DNA from: Paracoccaceae bacterium
GTDB taxonomy: Bacteria > Pseudomonadota > Alphaproteobacteria > Rhodobacterales > Rhodobacteraceae
Length of the DNA: 11,527 bases
Assembly: GCA_003564655.1 (NCBI GenBank)
Contig: PXES01000167.1
Span: 1-11,527, forward strand
Direction: 5' to 3'
Both the position numbers and the translations under genes were made by a program. Of this stretch, positions 1-6,210 are shown one piece after another (position 1 is the stretch's first letter; every line of letters begins with the position of its first letter). The notes beneath the pieces are model-generated. The model ran no database searches. It was not told the DNA's origin and saw nothing but the letters and a program-made list of their open reading frames with translations.

Positions 1-18
1 GCAGGAACGAAAAATGCG

Positions 19-285
19 TTAACCGGCGCGCGCCACGCCCGCCGCGCGCGCGACCCGCCCTAGAAGCGGCGCCAGCCGTTCGGGACAGGGCGTCGCACCG
101 GTCACCCAGAGGTAGAGGTCCTGGTCATTCTCGTCGAGCATCTGTTCATAGGCCTCCAGCAGCGCATCATCGAAGGCTGCAAGCTCGGCATCGGCGAACG
201 GGCCGAGGATGAGGTCCATCTCCTTCATGCCGCGCCGCCACGACCGCATCCGCAGCTTGCGCAGCCGCGCCTCGCGCGCGTCCAT
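19..285 (-). CDS. sdhE: SdhE, FAD assembly factor for succinate dehydrogenase (DUF339 family)
   Basis: Small cytoplasmic protein (88 residues from ATG at 285) of the SdhE/Sdh5 family, which promotes covalent attachment of FAD to the flavoprotein subunit SdhA of succinate dehydrogenase. The family signature is visible: an N-terminal basic helix, then RRGMKEMD at residues 17-24 containing the conserved RGxxE, and the C-terminal YEQMLDENDQDLYLWVTG at 46-63. Length fits the family (about 80-100). The stop of the upstream regulator overlaps the start as TGATG; a GTG one codon earlier (288) is an equally possible start. There is no strong ribosome binding site, so translational coupling to the upstream gene is likely. 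No sdh genes are in the window. The function is family knowledge; co-transcription with the regulator is inferred from the overlap. Confidence 0.9.
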   Translation of the reverse strand: MDAREARLRKLRMRSWRRGMKEMDLILGPFADAELAAFDDALLEAYEQMLDENDQDLYLWVTGATPCPERLAPLLGRVARAAGVARAG

Positions 286-686
286 CACAACGTCTCGCGC
301 AGGATCAGCCGCAGGCGCTTCTCGGCGCGGCCCATTCGGGTGGCAAGCTGCGTCATCTGGGTTCGCATCTGCTGAATGTCGCGCAGCACGGTCTCGGCGT
401 CCTTGGCCAATTCGTCTGGCGAGGCGGGTTCGAGCACGCCCTCGCCCTCGCCGGTCAGCAGCCAGCGAATCGAGACATTGAGAAGCCCCGCCACCATCTG
501 CAGCTTGTTGGCGCGCGGCTCGGAGGTGTCGTTCTCCCAGGCCTGCACGGTCTTGAGGCGCACGCCGAGCTTGTGGGCAAGCTGCGCCTGGCCCAGCGCC
601 TGCGCCTGGCGCGCTGCGGTCAGCCGGTCGCCAAAGGTCGCATGTTCGCCCGAATACCAGTTGGTGCTGTCATCGTCATCGGTCAT
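285..686 (-). CDS. XRE-family helix-turn-helix regulator with C-terminal coiled coil
   Basis: Predicted DNA-binding protein of 133 residues. After a short acidic N-terminus (MTDDDDS), residues 18-78 form an HTH_3/Cro-C1 type domain: FGDRLTAARQ, then the helix-turn-helix around AQLAHKLGVRLKTVQAWEND (residues 35-53) and LLNVSIRWLLTGEG. Residues 93-130 (DELAKDAETV to RLILRE) are heptad-rich and probably a dimerising helix. The ATG at 686 is preceded by GGAGG with an 8-nt spacer, so this start is well supported although the frame is open much further upstream (antisense to the aminotransferase). It is divergent from the aminotransferase gene across 90 bp that contain a perfect palindrome, and it overlaps sdhE. 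Autoregulation and control of the divergent gene are inferred; the target and ligand are unknown. No recognised gene name. Confidence 0.88.
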   Translation of the reverse strand: MTDDDDSTNWYSGEHATFGDRLTAARQAQALGQAQLAHKLGVRLKTVQAWENDTSEPRANKLQMVAGLLNVSIRWLLTGEGEGVLEPASPDELAKDAETVLRDIQQMRTQMTQLATRMGRAEKRLRLILRETL

Positions 687-714
687 CGCTTCTGCCTCCG
701 CAGCGGGTTTCGGG

Positions 715-743
715 TTGAAGGGGTGCGGGCCGCACCATATGAA
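715..743 (+). promoter_or_regulatory. Predicted sigma70-type promoter of the aminotransferase gene
   Basis: TTGAAG (715-720) and TATGAA (738-743) have a 17-bp spacer; start point near 750, giving a leader of about 27 nt with GGAG (766-769 region) ahead of the ATG at 777. The palindrome 722-736 sits exactly in the -35/-10 spacer. The prediction comes from motif reading only. Confidence 0.5.
722..736. promoter_or_regulatory. Perfect 15-bp palindrome, candidate operator between divergent genes
   Basis: GGTGCGG-G-CCGCACC: seven-base arms, fully complementary, around one central base. It lies between the -35 and -10 of the predicted aminotransferase promoter and covers the predicted start point of the oppositely oriented regulator promoter. 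This is where a repressor would block both. The adjacent XRE protein is the obvious candidate ligand, but this is inference. Confidence 0.5.
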
Positions 744-762
744 CAAAGCGACCCAGTTACAA
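734..762 (-). promoter_or_regulatory. Predicted sigma70-type promoter of the XRE regulator-sdhE pair
   Basis: On the minus strand TTGTAA (762-757) and TATGGT (739-734) are separated by 17 bp, a reasonable -35/-10 pair. The start point would fall near 727, inside the palindrome at 722-736. The prediction comes from motif reading only. Confidence 0.45.
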
Positions 763-776
763 ACCGGAGTTCCCTC

Positions 777-1979
777 ATGGCCTTTCTCTCGGACACCCTC
801 GCGCGCGTCAAACCCTCGCCGACCATCGCTGTCACGACCAAGGCTGCCGAGCTGAAGGCCGAGGGCCGCGACGTGATCGGGCTGGGCGCCGGCGAGCCCG
901 ACTTTGACACGCCGCAGAACATCAAGGATGCGGCAAAAGCGGCGATTGACGCAGGGAAAACGAAATACACCGCCGTCGATGGCATCGCCGAACTGAAGGA
1001 TGCGATCTGCGCCAAGTTCAAGCGCGACAACGGGCTGGACTACGCGCCCGGCCAGGTGACAGTCGGCACCGGCGGCAAGCAGGTCCTGTATAATGCGCTG
1101 ATGGCCACGCTGAACCCGGGTGACGAGGTGGTGATCCCCGCCCCCTACTGGGTCAGCTACCCCGACATGGTGCTGCTGGCGGGCGGCGAGCCGGTGATCG
1201 CCGAGGCCACCGCCGAGACCGCCTACAAGCTGACGCCAGAGGCGCTGGAGGCCGCGATCACGCCCAAGACCAAATGGCTGATCTTCAACTCGCCGTCGAA
1301 CCCCACCGGCGCGGGCTATACGTGGGACGAGCTGAAGGCGCTGACCGAGGTGCTGATGCGCCACCCCCATGTCTGGGTGATGTCGGATGACATGTATGAA
1401 CACCTGGTTTATGGCGATTTCACGTTCTGCACGCCCGCGCAGGTGGAACCGGGGCTTTATGACCGGACGCTGACGGTCAATGGCGTCTCGAAGGCCTATG
1501 CGATGACCGGCTGGCGGATCGGCTACGCGGCAGGGCCGAAAGAGCTGATCGGGGCGATGCGCAAGATCCAGTCGCAATCGACCTCGAACCCCTGCTCGGT
1601 CAGCCAATGGGCGGCGGTCGAGGCGCTGACCGGACCGCAGGACTATATCGCCGAGAACAACAAGGCCTTCCAGCGCCGCCGCGACATGGTGGTGGAGATG
1701 CTGAACGCCGCCGAAGGTGTCGCGTGTCCGGTTCCCGAAGGCGCGTTCTATGTCTATCCGTCCATCGCGGGCTGCATCGGCAAGACCTCGGAAGGGGGGG
1801 CCGCGATCAGCGATGACGAGGCGTTCGCCACGGCGCTGCTGGAGGAGAAAGGCGTCGCGGTGGTTTTTGGCGCGGCGTTTGGCACCTCGCCCTGTTTCCG
1901 GGTCAGCTACGCGACCTCGGACGACGCGCTGAAGGAGGCCTGCACGCGGATACAGGCTTTCTGCGCCGGGCTGCGCTGA
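777..1979 (+). CDS. Class I (subgroup Ib) aspartate/prephenate-type aminotransferase, PLP-dependent
   Basis: Cytoplasmic PLP enzyme of 400 residues, the normal length for bacterial aspartate aminotransferases of the Thermus/Rhizobium type (subgroup Ib). It probably transfers the amino group between aspartate and 2-oxoglutarate; relatives in this subgroup also transaminate prephenate. Visible fold-type I landmarks: GAGEPDFDTP (38-46), NSPSNPTG (171-178, N175), SDDMY (203-207, D204 to the PLP ring nitrogen), SKAYAMTGWRIGY (238-250) with the Schiff-base lysine K239, and CFRVSYA (373-379) with R375 for the substrate carboxylate. The ATG at 777 is preceded by GGAG; the frame is open back to 573, but that stretch is antisense to the XRE gene and has no family similarity. 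Often annotated aspC or aatA; I leave the symbol blank because specificity (aspartate, prephenate or both) is not readable. A run of seven G (1794-1800) lies in the coding sequence. Confidence 0.93.
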   Translation: MAFLSDTLARVKPSPTIAVTTKAAELKAEGRDVIGLGAGEPDFDTPQNIKDAAKAAIDAGKTKYTAVDGIAELKDAICAKFKRDNGLDYAPGQVTVGTGGKQVLYNALMATLNPGDEVVIPAPYWVSYPDMVLLAGGEPVIAEATAETAYKLTPEALEAAITPKTKWLIFNSPSNPTGAGYTWDELKALTEVLMRHPHVWVMSDDMYEHLVYGDFTFCTPAQVEPGLYDRTLTVNGVSKAYAMTGWRIGYAAGPKELIGAMRKIQSQSTSNPCSVSQWAAVEALTGPQDYIAENNKAFQRRRDMVVEMLNAAEGVACPVPEGAFYVYPSIAGCIGKTSEGGAAISDDEAFATALLEEKGVAVVFGAAFGTSPCFRVSYATSDDALKEACTRIQAFCAGLR

Positions 1980-2025
1980 GGCGTTTGCGGCCAGATAAGC
2001 GCCGGGTGCTGGGCACGAGCGTCGT

Positions 2026-2086
2026 CCGAAAGCGCCCTCGGGCCGTGCCCCGCCCACCCACCCGCACGGCCCGAGGGCGCTTTCGG
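2026..2086. terminator. Perfect 23-bp hairpin with a G-quadruplex-forming loop, between convergent genes
   Basis: Arms 2026-2048 and 2064-2086 are perfectly complementary over 23 bases (outer end CCGAAAGCGCCC, inner end GGGCCGTGC). The 15-nt loop 2049-2063 is CCCGCCCACCCACCC on the plus strand and GGGTGGGTGGGCGGG on the minus strand. It sits 46 bp after the aminotransferase stop and 78 bp beyond the mraY stop, so it is well placed as a bidirectional end signal for convergent transcripts. No U-tract follows on either strand, so it is not a canonical intrinsic terminator. It could equally be a dispersed palindromic repeat or an RNA 3'-end stabiliser. Confidence 0.6.
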
Positions 2087-2101
2087 CTGCAACACGCAGC
2101 C
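2085..2101. repeat. Small inverted repeat next to the large hairpin
   Basis: GGCTGC-AACAC-GCAGCC, a six-base stem with a five-base loop, directly abutting the right arm of the 23-bp hairpin. The function is unknown; it may extend the 3'-end structure of the convergent transcripts. Confidence 0.35.
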
Positions 2102-2163
2102 CCCGCGCGCCTGTCGGTGCGAGGGGTGAGTATTTCTGGCAAGAAAATGCAGGCAGTGCGTGG

Positions 2164-3249
2164 TCAGCGCACTTTCAGCGTGGCCAGCCCGATCAGTGCC
2201 AGCACCAGCGCGATGATCCAGAAGCGGATCACGATCTGCGGCTCGGCCCATCCCTTCTTCTCGAAATGGTGGTGGATCGGCGCCATCAGGAAGACGCGCC
2301 GCCCGGTGGTCTTGAAATAGAGCCCCTGGATGATGACCGAAAGCGTCTCGACCACGAAGATGCCGCCGACCACGGCGAGCACGATCTCGTGCTTGGTGGC
2401 GACAGCGATGGCGCCGAGCGCGCCGCCCAGCGCGAGGCTGCCGGTGTCGCCCATGAACACCGCTGCGGGCGGCGCGTTATACCACAGGAACCCCAGCCCC
2501 GCCCCCGCCAGCGCAGCCGTGAAGATCAGCAACTCGCCCACGCCAGGGACGTAATGCACATCGAGATAGGCGGTGAAGTCGACGCGGCCCACGGCATAGG
2601 CGATCACCCCCAGCGTGGTCGCAGCGATCATCACCGGCATGATCGCGAGCCCGTCGAGCCCGTCGGTCAGGTTGACCGCATTGGCCGCGCCGACGATGAC
2701 GAAGGCGCCGAAGGGGATGAAGAACCAGCCGAGATTGAACAGCACTTCCTTGAAGACCGGCACGGCGAGTTGTCCCTGCAGCGCGGGCGGGTGCACGCTC
2801 ATTGCGGCAAAGCTCGCTGCAAGGCCGATCAGCACGCCAAGGCCCAGCCGCACGCGGCCCGGCACGCCCTTGACATTGCCGCGCGAGACCTTGGCGAGGT
2901 CGTCGGCAAAACCGATTGCGCCGAAACACAGCGTCACCACCAGCACGATCCAGACATAGGGATTGTCCCACCGCGCCCAGAGCAGTGTCGCCACGCTCAG
3001 CGACGAGAGGATCAGAAGCCCGCCCATGGTCGGCGTGCCGGTCTTGGTGAGCAGATGGCTTTCGGGACCGTCGGGCCGGATCGGCTGGCCGTTCGACTGG
3101 CGGCGGCGCAGCATGTTGATCAGCGGCGGGCCGAAGAAGAAGCCAAAGGCCAGCGCCGTGAAGAACGCCGCCCCCGCCCGGAAGGTGATGAACCGGAACA
3201 GGTTGAACCCTGGCAGGGTGTCGGCGAATTCGGTCAGCCAGAACAGCAT
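2164..3249 (-). CDS. mraY: MraY, phospho-MurNAc-pentapeptide translocase
   Basis: Polytopic inner-membrane enzyme of 361 residues (family about 360) that transfers phospho-MurNAc-pentapeptide from UDP to undecaprenyl phosphate, giving lipid I. Hallmarks visible: KTGTPTMGGL (69-78), the aspartate pair in GFADDLAK (D116/D117), NLTDGLDGL (193-201), MGDTGS (266-271, D268) and the loop APIHHHFE (323-330). About ten hydrophobic segments are readable, for example around 26-45, 72-92, 98-114, 135-150, 171-190, 202-222, 239-256, 288-306 and 340-358. The ATG at 3249 begins 7 nt after the murF stop, with purine-rich AGAGGA further upstream. It is the last gene of the dcw operon here; the next gene is convergent, so murD and ftsW do not follow. 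Confidence 0.97.
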   Translation of the reverse strand: MLFWLTEFADTLPGFNLFRFITFRAGAAFFTALAFGFFFGPPLINMLRRRQSNGQPIRPDGPESHLLTKTGTPTMGGLLILSSLSVATLLWARWDNPYVWIVLVVTLCFGAIGFADDLAKVSRGNVKGVPGRVRLGLGVLIGLAASFAAMSVHPPALQGQLAVPVFKEVLFNLGWFFIPFGAFVIVGAANAVNLTDGLDGLAIMPVMIAATTLGVIAYAVGRVDFTAYLDVHYVPGVGELLIFTAALAGAGLGFLWYNAPPAAVFMGDTGSLALGGALGAIAVATKHEIVLAVVGGIFVVETLSVIIQGLYFKTTGRRVFLMAPIHHHFEKKGWAEPQIVIRFWIIALVLALIGLATLKVR

Positions 3250-3256
3250 GTTATCT

Positions 3257-4672
3257 CTATATCCTCTCGCGCGGGGCGGGTTCGAGATCACGCAGCCGGT
3301 CGGCCACGCGCGAGACGAGGCTCGACTTCGACCCTTTGACAAGCACCACGTCGCCGGGCGCAACCAACTGATGCGCGATCTGCGCCAGATCCTCGGCAAG
3401 TGGGACCTGTCTGCCACGCTTCGTCTCGGGCAGCGCCGCGTGGAGCGCGGCCATGCGGGGGCCGACGCAATGCACGGTGTCGATGGCGGCCATGGCGGGG
3501 TCATCGGCGATGGCGCGGTGCATCTCCATCTCCGTGGGGCCAAGCTCGAGCATGTCGCCCAGGATCGCGATGCGCTGGCCGGGGCGGCGGTCGGGCGGGG
3601 TCTCGGGGGGGATCGCGGCGAGCAGCGACAGCGCCGCGGAGAGCGAGGCCGGGTTGGCGTTGAAGGCGTCGTCGAGAAGGGTGAAGTAAAGTTCGTCCAC
3701 CGGGTCGAGGCGCAGCCGCGCCCGCGCGCCGCGCCCCTGCGGCGGCTGCCAGCGGCCCAGCGCCATCGCCGCCCGCGCCAGATCCAGCCCCAGCACATGC
3801 GCCACCGCCAGACAGCCGAGAGCGTTCATGCCGAAATGCGCCCCCGCATCGCGCAGCCGCAGCACGACCGGCACCTCGGCCACGCGGGCGCGCAGCACAA
3901 GCGCAGTCGGGGTGAGTGTCATTTCGTCCAGCGTGACCTGCGGGGCGGCGCGCCCGAAGGGCAGCCCCCCCGCACCGGCGGCCGCTGCGAGGATCGCGGT
4001 GGTGGGCAGATCGGCAGGATAGATGGCGTGCGCATCACCTTCCAACCCCTCGAAAATGCTTGCTTTCTCAGCGGCAATGCCATCGATGCTGTCGAAAGCT
4101 TCCAGATGCGCGGCGGCAATGGTGGTGATCAGCGCGACATGCGGGCGGGCGAGGCGGGCCAACGGTTCGATCTCGCCGGGGTGGTTCATGCCGATCTCGA
4201 CCACCGCGAAATCCGCCGCCGGGTCGAGCCGCGCGAGGGTGACCGGCACCCCCCAGTGGTTGTTGAAGCTTGCCTCGGCGGCGTGGACCTGCCCGAAATC
4301 GGACAGCATCTCGCGCAGCATCTCCTTGGTCGAGGTCTTACCCGCCGAGCCGGTCACGGCGATGACGCGGGCGCGCGACCGGGCGCGCCCCGCCGCGCCA
4401 AGCGCGCGCAGCGCGTCCATCACATCCGGCACGATCAGAAGCGGGGCGTCCTCGGCCACGCCCTCGGGGGGGTGGCTGACCAGCGCGGCGGCCGCACCCT
4501 TCGCCAGCGCCTGAGCCACGAAATCATGCCCGTCGCGCGCGGCCTGCAGCGCCACGAACAGATCGCCCGGTTGCAGGCTGCGCGTGTCGATGGACAGTCC
4601 CGTCGCCTGCCAGTCGCGCGTCGCCTGCCCGCCCGTAGCGCGGGCGGCGTCCTGTGCGGTCCAGAGACTCAT
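3257..4672 (-). CDS. murF: MurF, UDP-MurNAc-tripeptide--D-alanyl-D-alanine ligase
   Basis: Cytoplasmic ATP-dependent ligase (471 residues, usual 450-480) that adds D-Ala-D-Ala to UDP-MurNAc-tripeptide, the last soluble step of the precursor pathway. Order of parts: N-terminal UDP-MurNAc-binding domain (1-100), central ATPase domain with the P-loop GSAGKTSTK (108-116, K112), EIGMNHPGEI (159-168), then the C-terminal Rossmann-type domain with DDAFNANPAS (334-343), GDMLELG (372-378) and VLVKGSKSS (443-451). The ATG at 4672 overlaps the murE stop as ATGA and there is only a weak GAGG upstream, so coupling to murE is expected. Two runs of seven C in the coding strand (plus-strand 3605-3611 and 4466-4472) are possible slippage points but the frame is intact. 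Confidence 0.96.
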   Translation of the reverse strand: MSLWTAQDAARATGGQATRDWQATGLSIDTRSLQPGDLFVALQAARDGHDFVAQALAKGAAAALVSHPPEGVAEDAPLLIVPDVMDALRALGAAGRARSRARVIAVTGSAGKTSTKEMLREMLSDFGQVHAAEASFNNHWGVPVTLARLDPAADFAVVEIGMNHPGEIEPLARLARPHVALITTIAAAHLEAFDSIDGIAAEKASIFEGLEGDAHAIYPADLPTTAILAAAAGAGGLPFGRAAPQVTLDEMTLTPTALVLRARVAEVPVVLRLRDAGAHFGMNALGCLAVAHVLGLDLARAAMALGRWQPPQGRGARARLRLDPVDELYFTLLDDAFNANPASLSAALSLLAAIPPETPPDRRPGQRIAILGDMLELGPTEMEMHRAIADDPAMAAIDTVHCVGPRMAALHAALPETKRGRQVPLAEDLAQIAHQLVAPGDVVLVKGSKSSLVSRVADRLRDLEPAPRERI

Positions 4673-6153
4673 ATCCGCGCCTCGAGCGCGGCGATGGCGA
4701 CCGAGGCCTGTTCGACATCATCGAAGGGATAGACCGTGTCGCCGACGATCTGCCCGGTCTCGTGCCCCTTGCCCGCGATCAGCAGCGCATCGCCGGGGGC
4801 GAGGCTGTCAACTGCGCGCAGGATCGCCTCGGCACGGTCGCCGATATCATGCGCGTCGGGACAGGCTTGCAGAATCTCTGCACGGATTGCGGCAGGATCT
4901 TCGGATCTTGGGTTGTCGTCTGTCACATATACAACATCGGCGCATTCCGCAGCGGCCTTGCCCATCAGCGCGCGCTTGCCTCGGTCGCGGTCCCCCCCAG
5001 CGCCCAGCACGACGATCAGCCGACCCATGACATGCGGGCGCAGCGCCTTGAGCGCGACCTCGACCGCTGCGGGTGTATGGGCGTAATCGACAAAGACCGG
5101 CGCACCATTGGCGCGGGTGCCGGCAAGTTGCATCCGCCCGCGCACGCCTTCCAGCCGCGACAGGCGCATGGCAATGTCGGGCATCTCGGCGCCGCAGGCC
5201 AGCACCAGCCCGACCGCGGCCAGAACGTTCTCGGCCTGAAACCCGCCGATCAGCGGCAGATGCTCCTGATAGACGCGGCCATCCCAGGAAAACCGCAGCA
5301 CCTGCCCCGCTGCCTCGAACCGCTGGGCGAGGATGCGGATATCGGCCTCCTTTGCCCGCCCGATGGTCAGCGTCCCCTGCCCGCGCGCCTCGGCGATGGC
5401 GAGGATCTCAGGCCCGTAAGGGTCATCCATGTTGATGACGGCCACCCCATCCTCGGGCAGGAGCCGGGCGAAAAGCTGAGCTTTCGCGTCGAAATACGCC
5501 GCCATCGTGGCGTGATAGTCGAGATGATCCTGGCTGAGATTGGTGAACGCCGCCGCCTCGAGCCGCACCCCGTCAAGCCGCCGCTGGTCGAGCCCGTGGG
5601 ACGAGGCCTCCATCGCGGCATGGGTGACACCCGCCTGCGCCATCTCGGCCAGCAGGCGATGCAGGGTGATCGGGTCGGGGGTGGTGTGGGCCAACGGCGC
5701 GGAAAAGGCCCCCTCGACACCCGTAGTGCCCAGATTGGCGGCCTCGAGGCCCAGATGCGCCCAGATCTGGCGGGTGAAGCTCGCGACCGAGGTCTTGCCA
5801 TTGGTGCCGGTGACCGCGACCATCACCTCGGGCTGGGCGCCGAACCACAGCGCCGCGGCCCCGGCCAATGTGGCGCGCGGGTCCTCGGCCAGCACCAGCG
5901 CGGCCTCGGCGCCCGCCAGTGTCTCGCGCGCCAGCGCCGCGCCCTCGCGGTCGGTCAGCACCGCCGCTGCCCCCATGCGCAACGCGTAGGAAATGAACTC
6001 GCCGCCATGCACGCGGCTGCCGGGAAGGGCGGCGAACAGCGCCCCCTCGCGGACCTGGCGCGAGTCGATGGCCAGCCCCGTGACCGTGACATTGGCCCCC
6101 CGCGAGGGGCTGAGGCCAAGCGCCGAGAGCGGACGGGCAGGCAGGTCGATCAC
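4669..6153 (-). CDS. murE: MurE, UDP-MurNAc-L-Ala-D-Glu--meso-diaminopimelate ligase
   Basis: Cytoplasmic ligase of 494 residues that adds meso-diaminopimelate to UDP-MurNAc-L-Ala-D-Glu. Visible: P-loop TGTNGKTS (115-122), TTPDP (157-161), ASSHGLDQRR (183-192), FDAKAQLF (221-228) with K224 as the lysine that is carbamylated in this family, VDYAHTP (355-361), GAGGDRDRGKR (384-394) and AGKGHE (460-465). The signature DDNPRSEDP (412-420) contains DNPR, the motif that selects meso-DAP instead of lysine, so the cell wall is DAP type. The start is a GTG at 6153 with AGGAG 9 nt upstream; no ATG nearby fits the family N-terminus better. It is separated from ftsI by 57 nt, the longest gap inside the operon, and overlaps murF by 4 nt. 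Confidence 0.97.
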   Translation of the reverse strand: MIDLPARPLSALGLSPSRGANVTVTGLAIDSRQVREGALFAALPGSRVHGGEFISYALRMGAAAVLTDREGAALARETLAGAEAALVLAEDPRATLAGAAALWFGAQPEVMVAVTGTNGKTSVASFTRQIWAHLGLEAANLGTTGVEGAFSAPLAHTTPDPITLHRLLAEMAQAGVTHAAMEASSHGLDQRRLDGVRLEAAAFTNLSQDHLDYHATMAAYFDAKAQLFARLLPEDGVAVINMDDPYGPEILAIAEARGQGTLTIGRAKEADIRILAQRFEAAGQVLRFSWDGRVYQEHLPLIGGFQAENVLAAVGLVLACGAEMPDIAMRLSRLEGVRGRMQLAGTRANGAPVFVDYAHTPAAVEVALKALRPHVMGRLIVVLGAGGDRDRGKRALMGKAAAECADVVYVTDDNPRSEDPAAIRAEILQACPDAHDIGDRAEAILRAVDSLAPGDALLIAGKGHETGQIVGDTVYPFDDVEQASVAIAALEARI

Positions 6154-6210
6154 GCGGGCGCTCTCCTGTCAGGCGGGTTGGGGGCGTTTACTCCGTTTCG
6201 GGCGCGGGGT

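Noticed and set aside
687..2057. N-terminal extension of the XRE regulator frame to 2057 on the minus strand
   Set aside because: The extension is antisense to the aminotransferase; the ATG at 686 with GGAGG upstream gives a complete HTH protein.
2266..4732. Long plus-strand open frames opposite mraY and murF
   Set aside because: These are shadows of mraY and murF: biased composition, no start signals and no recognisable domain.
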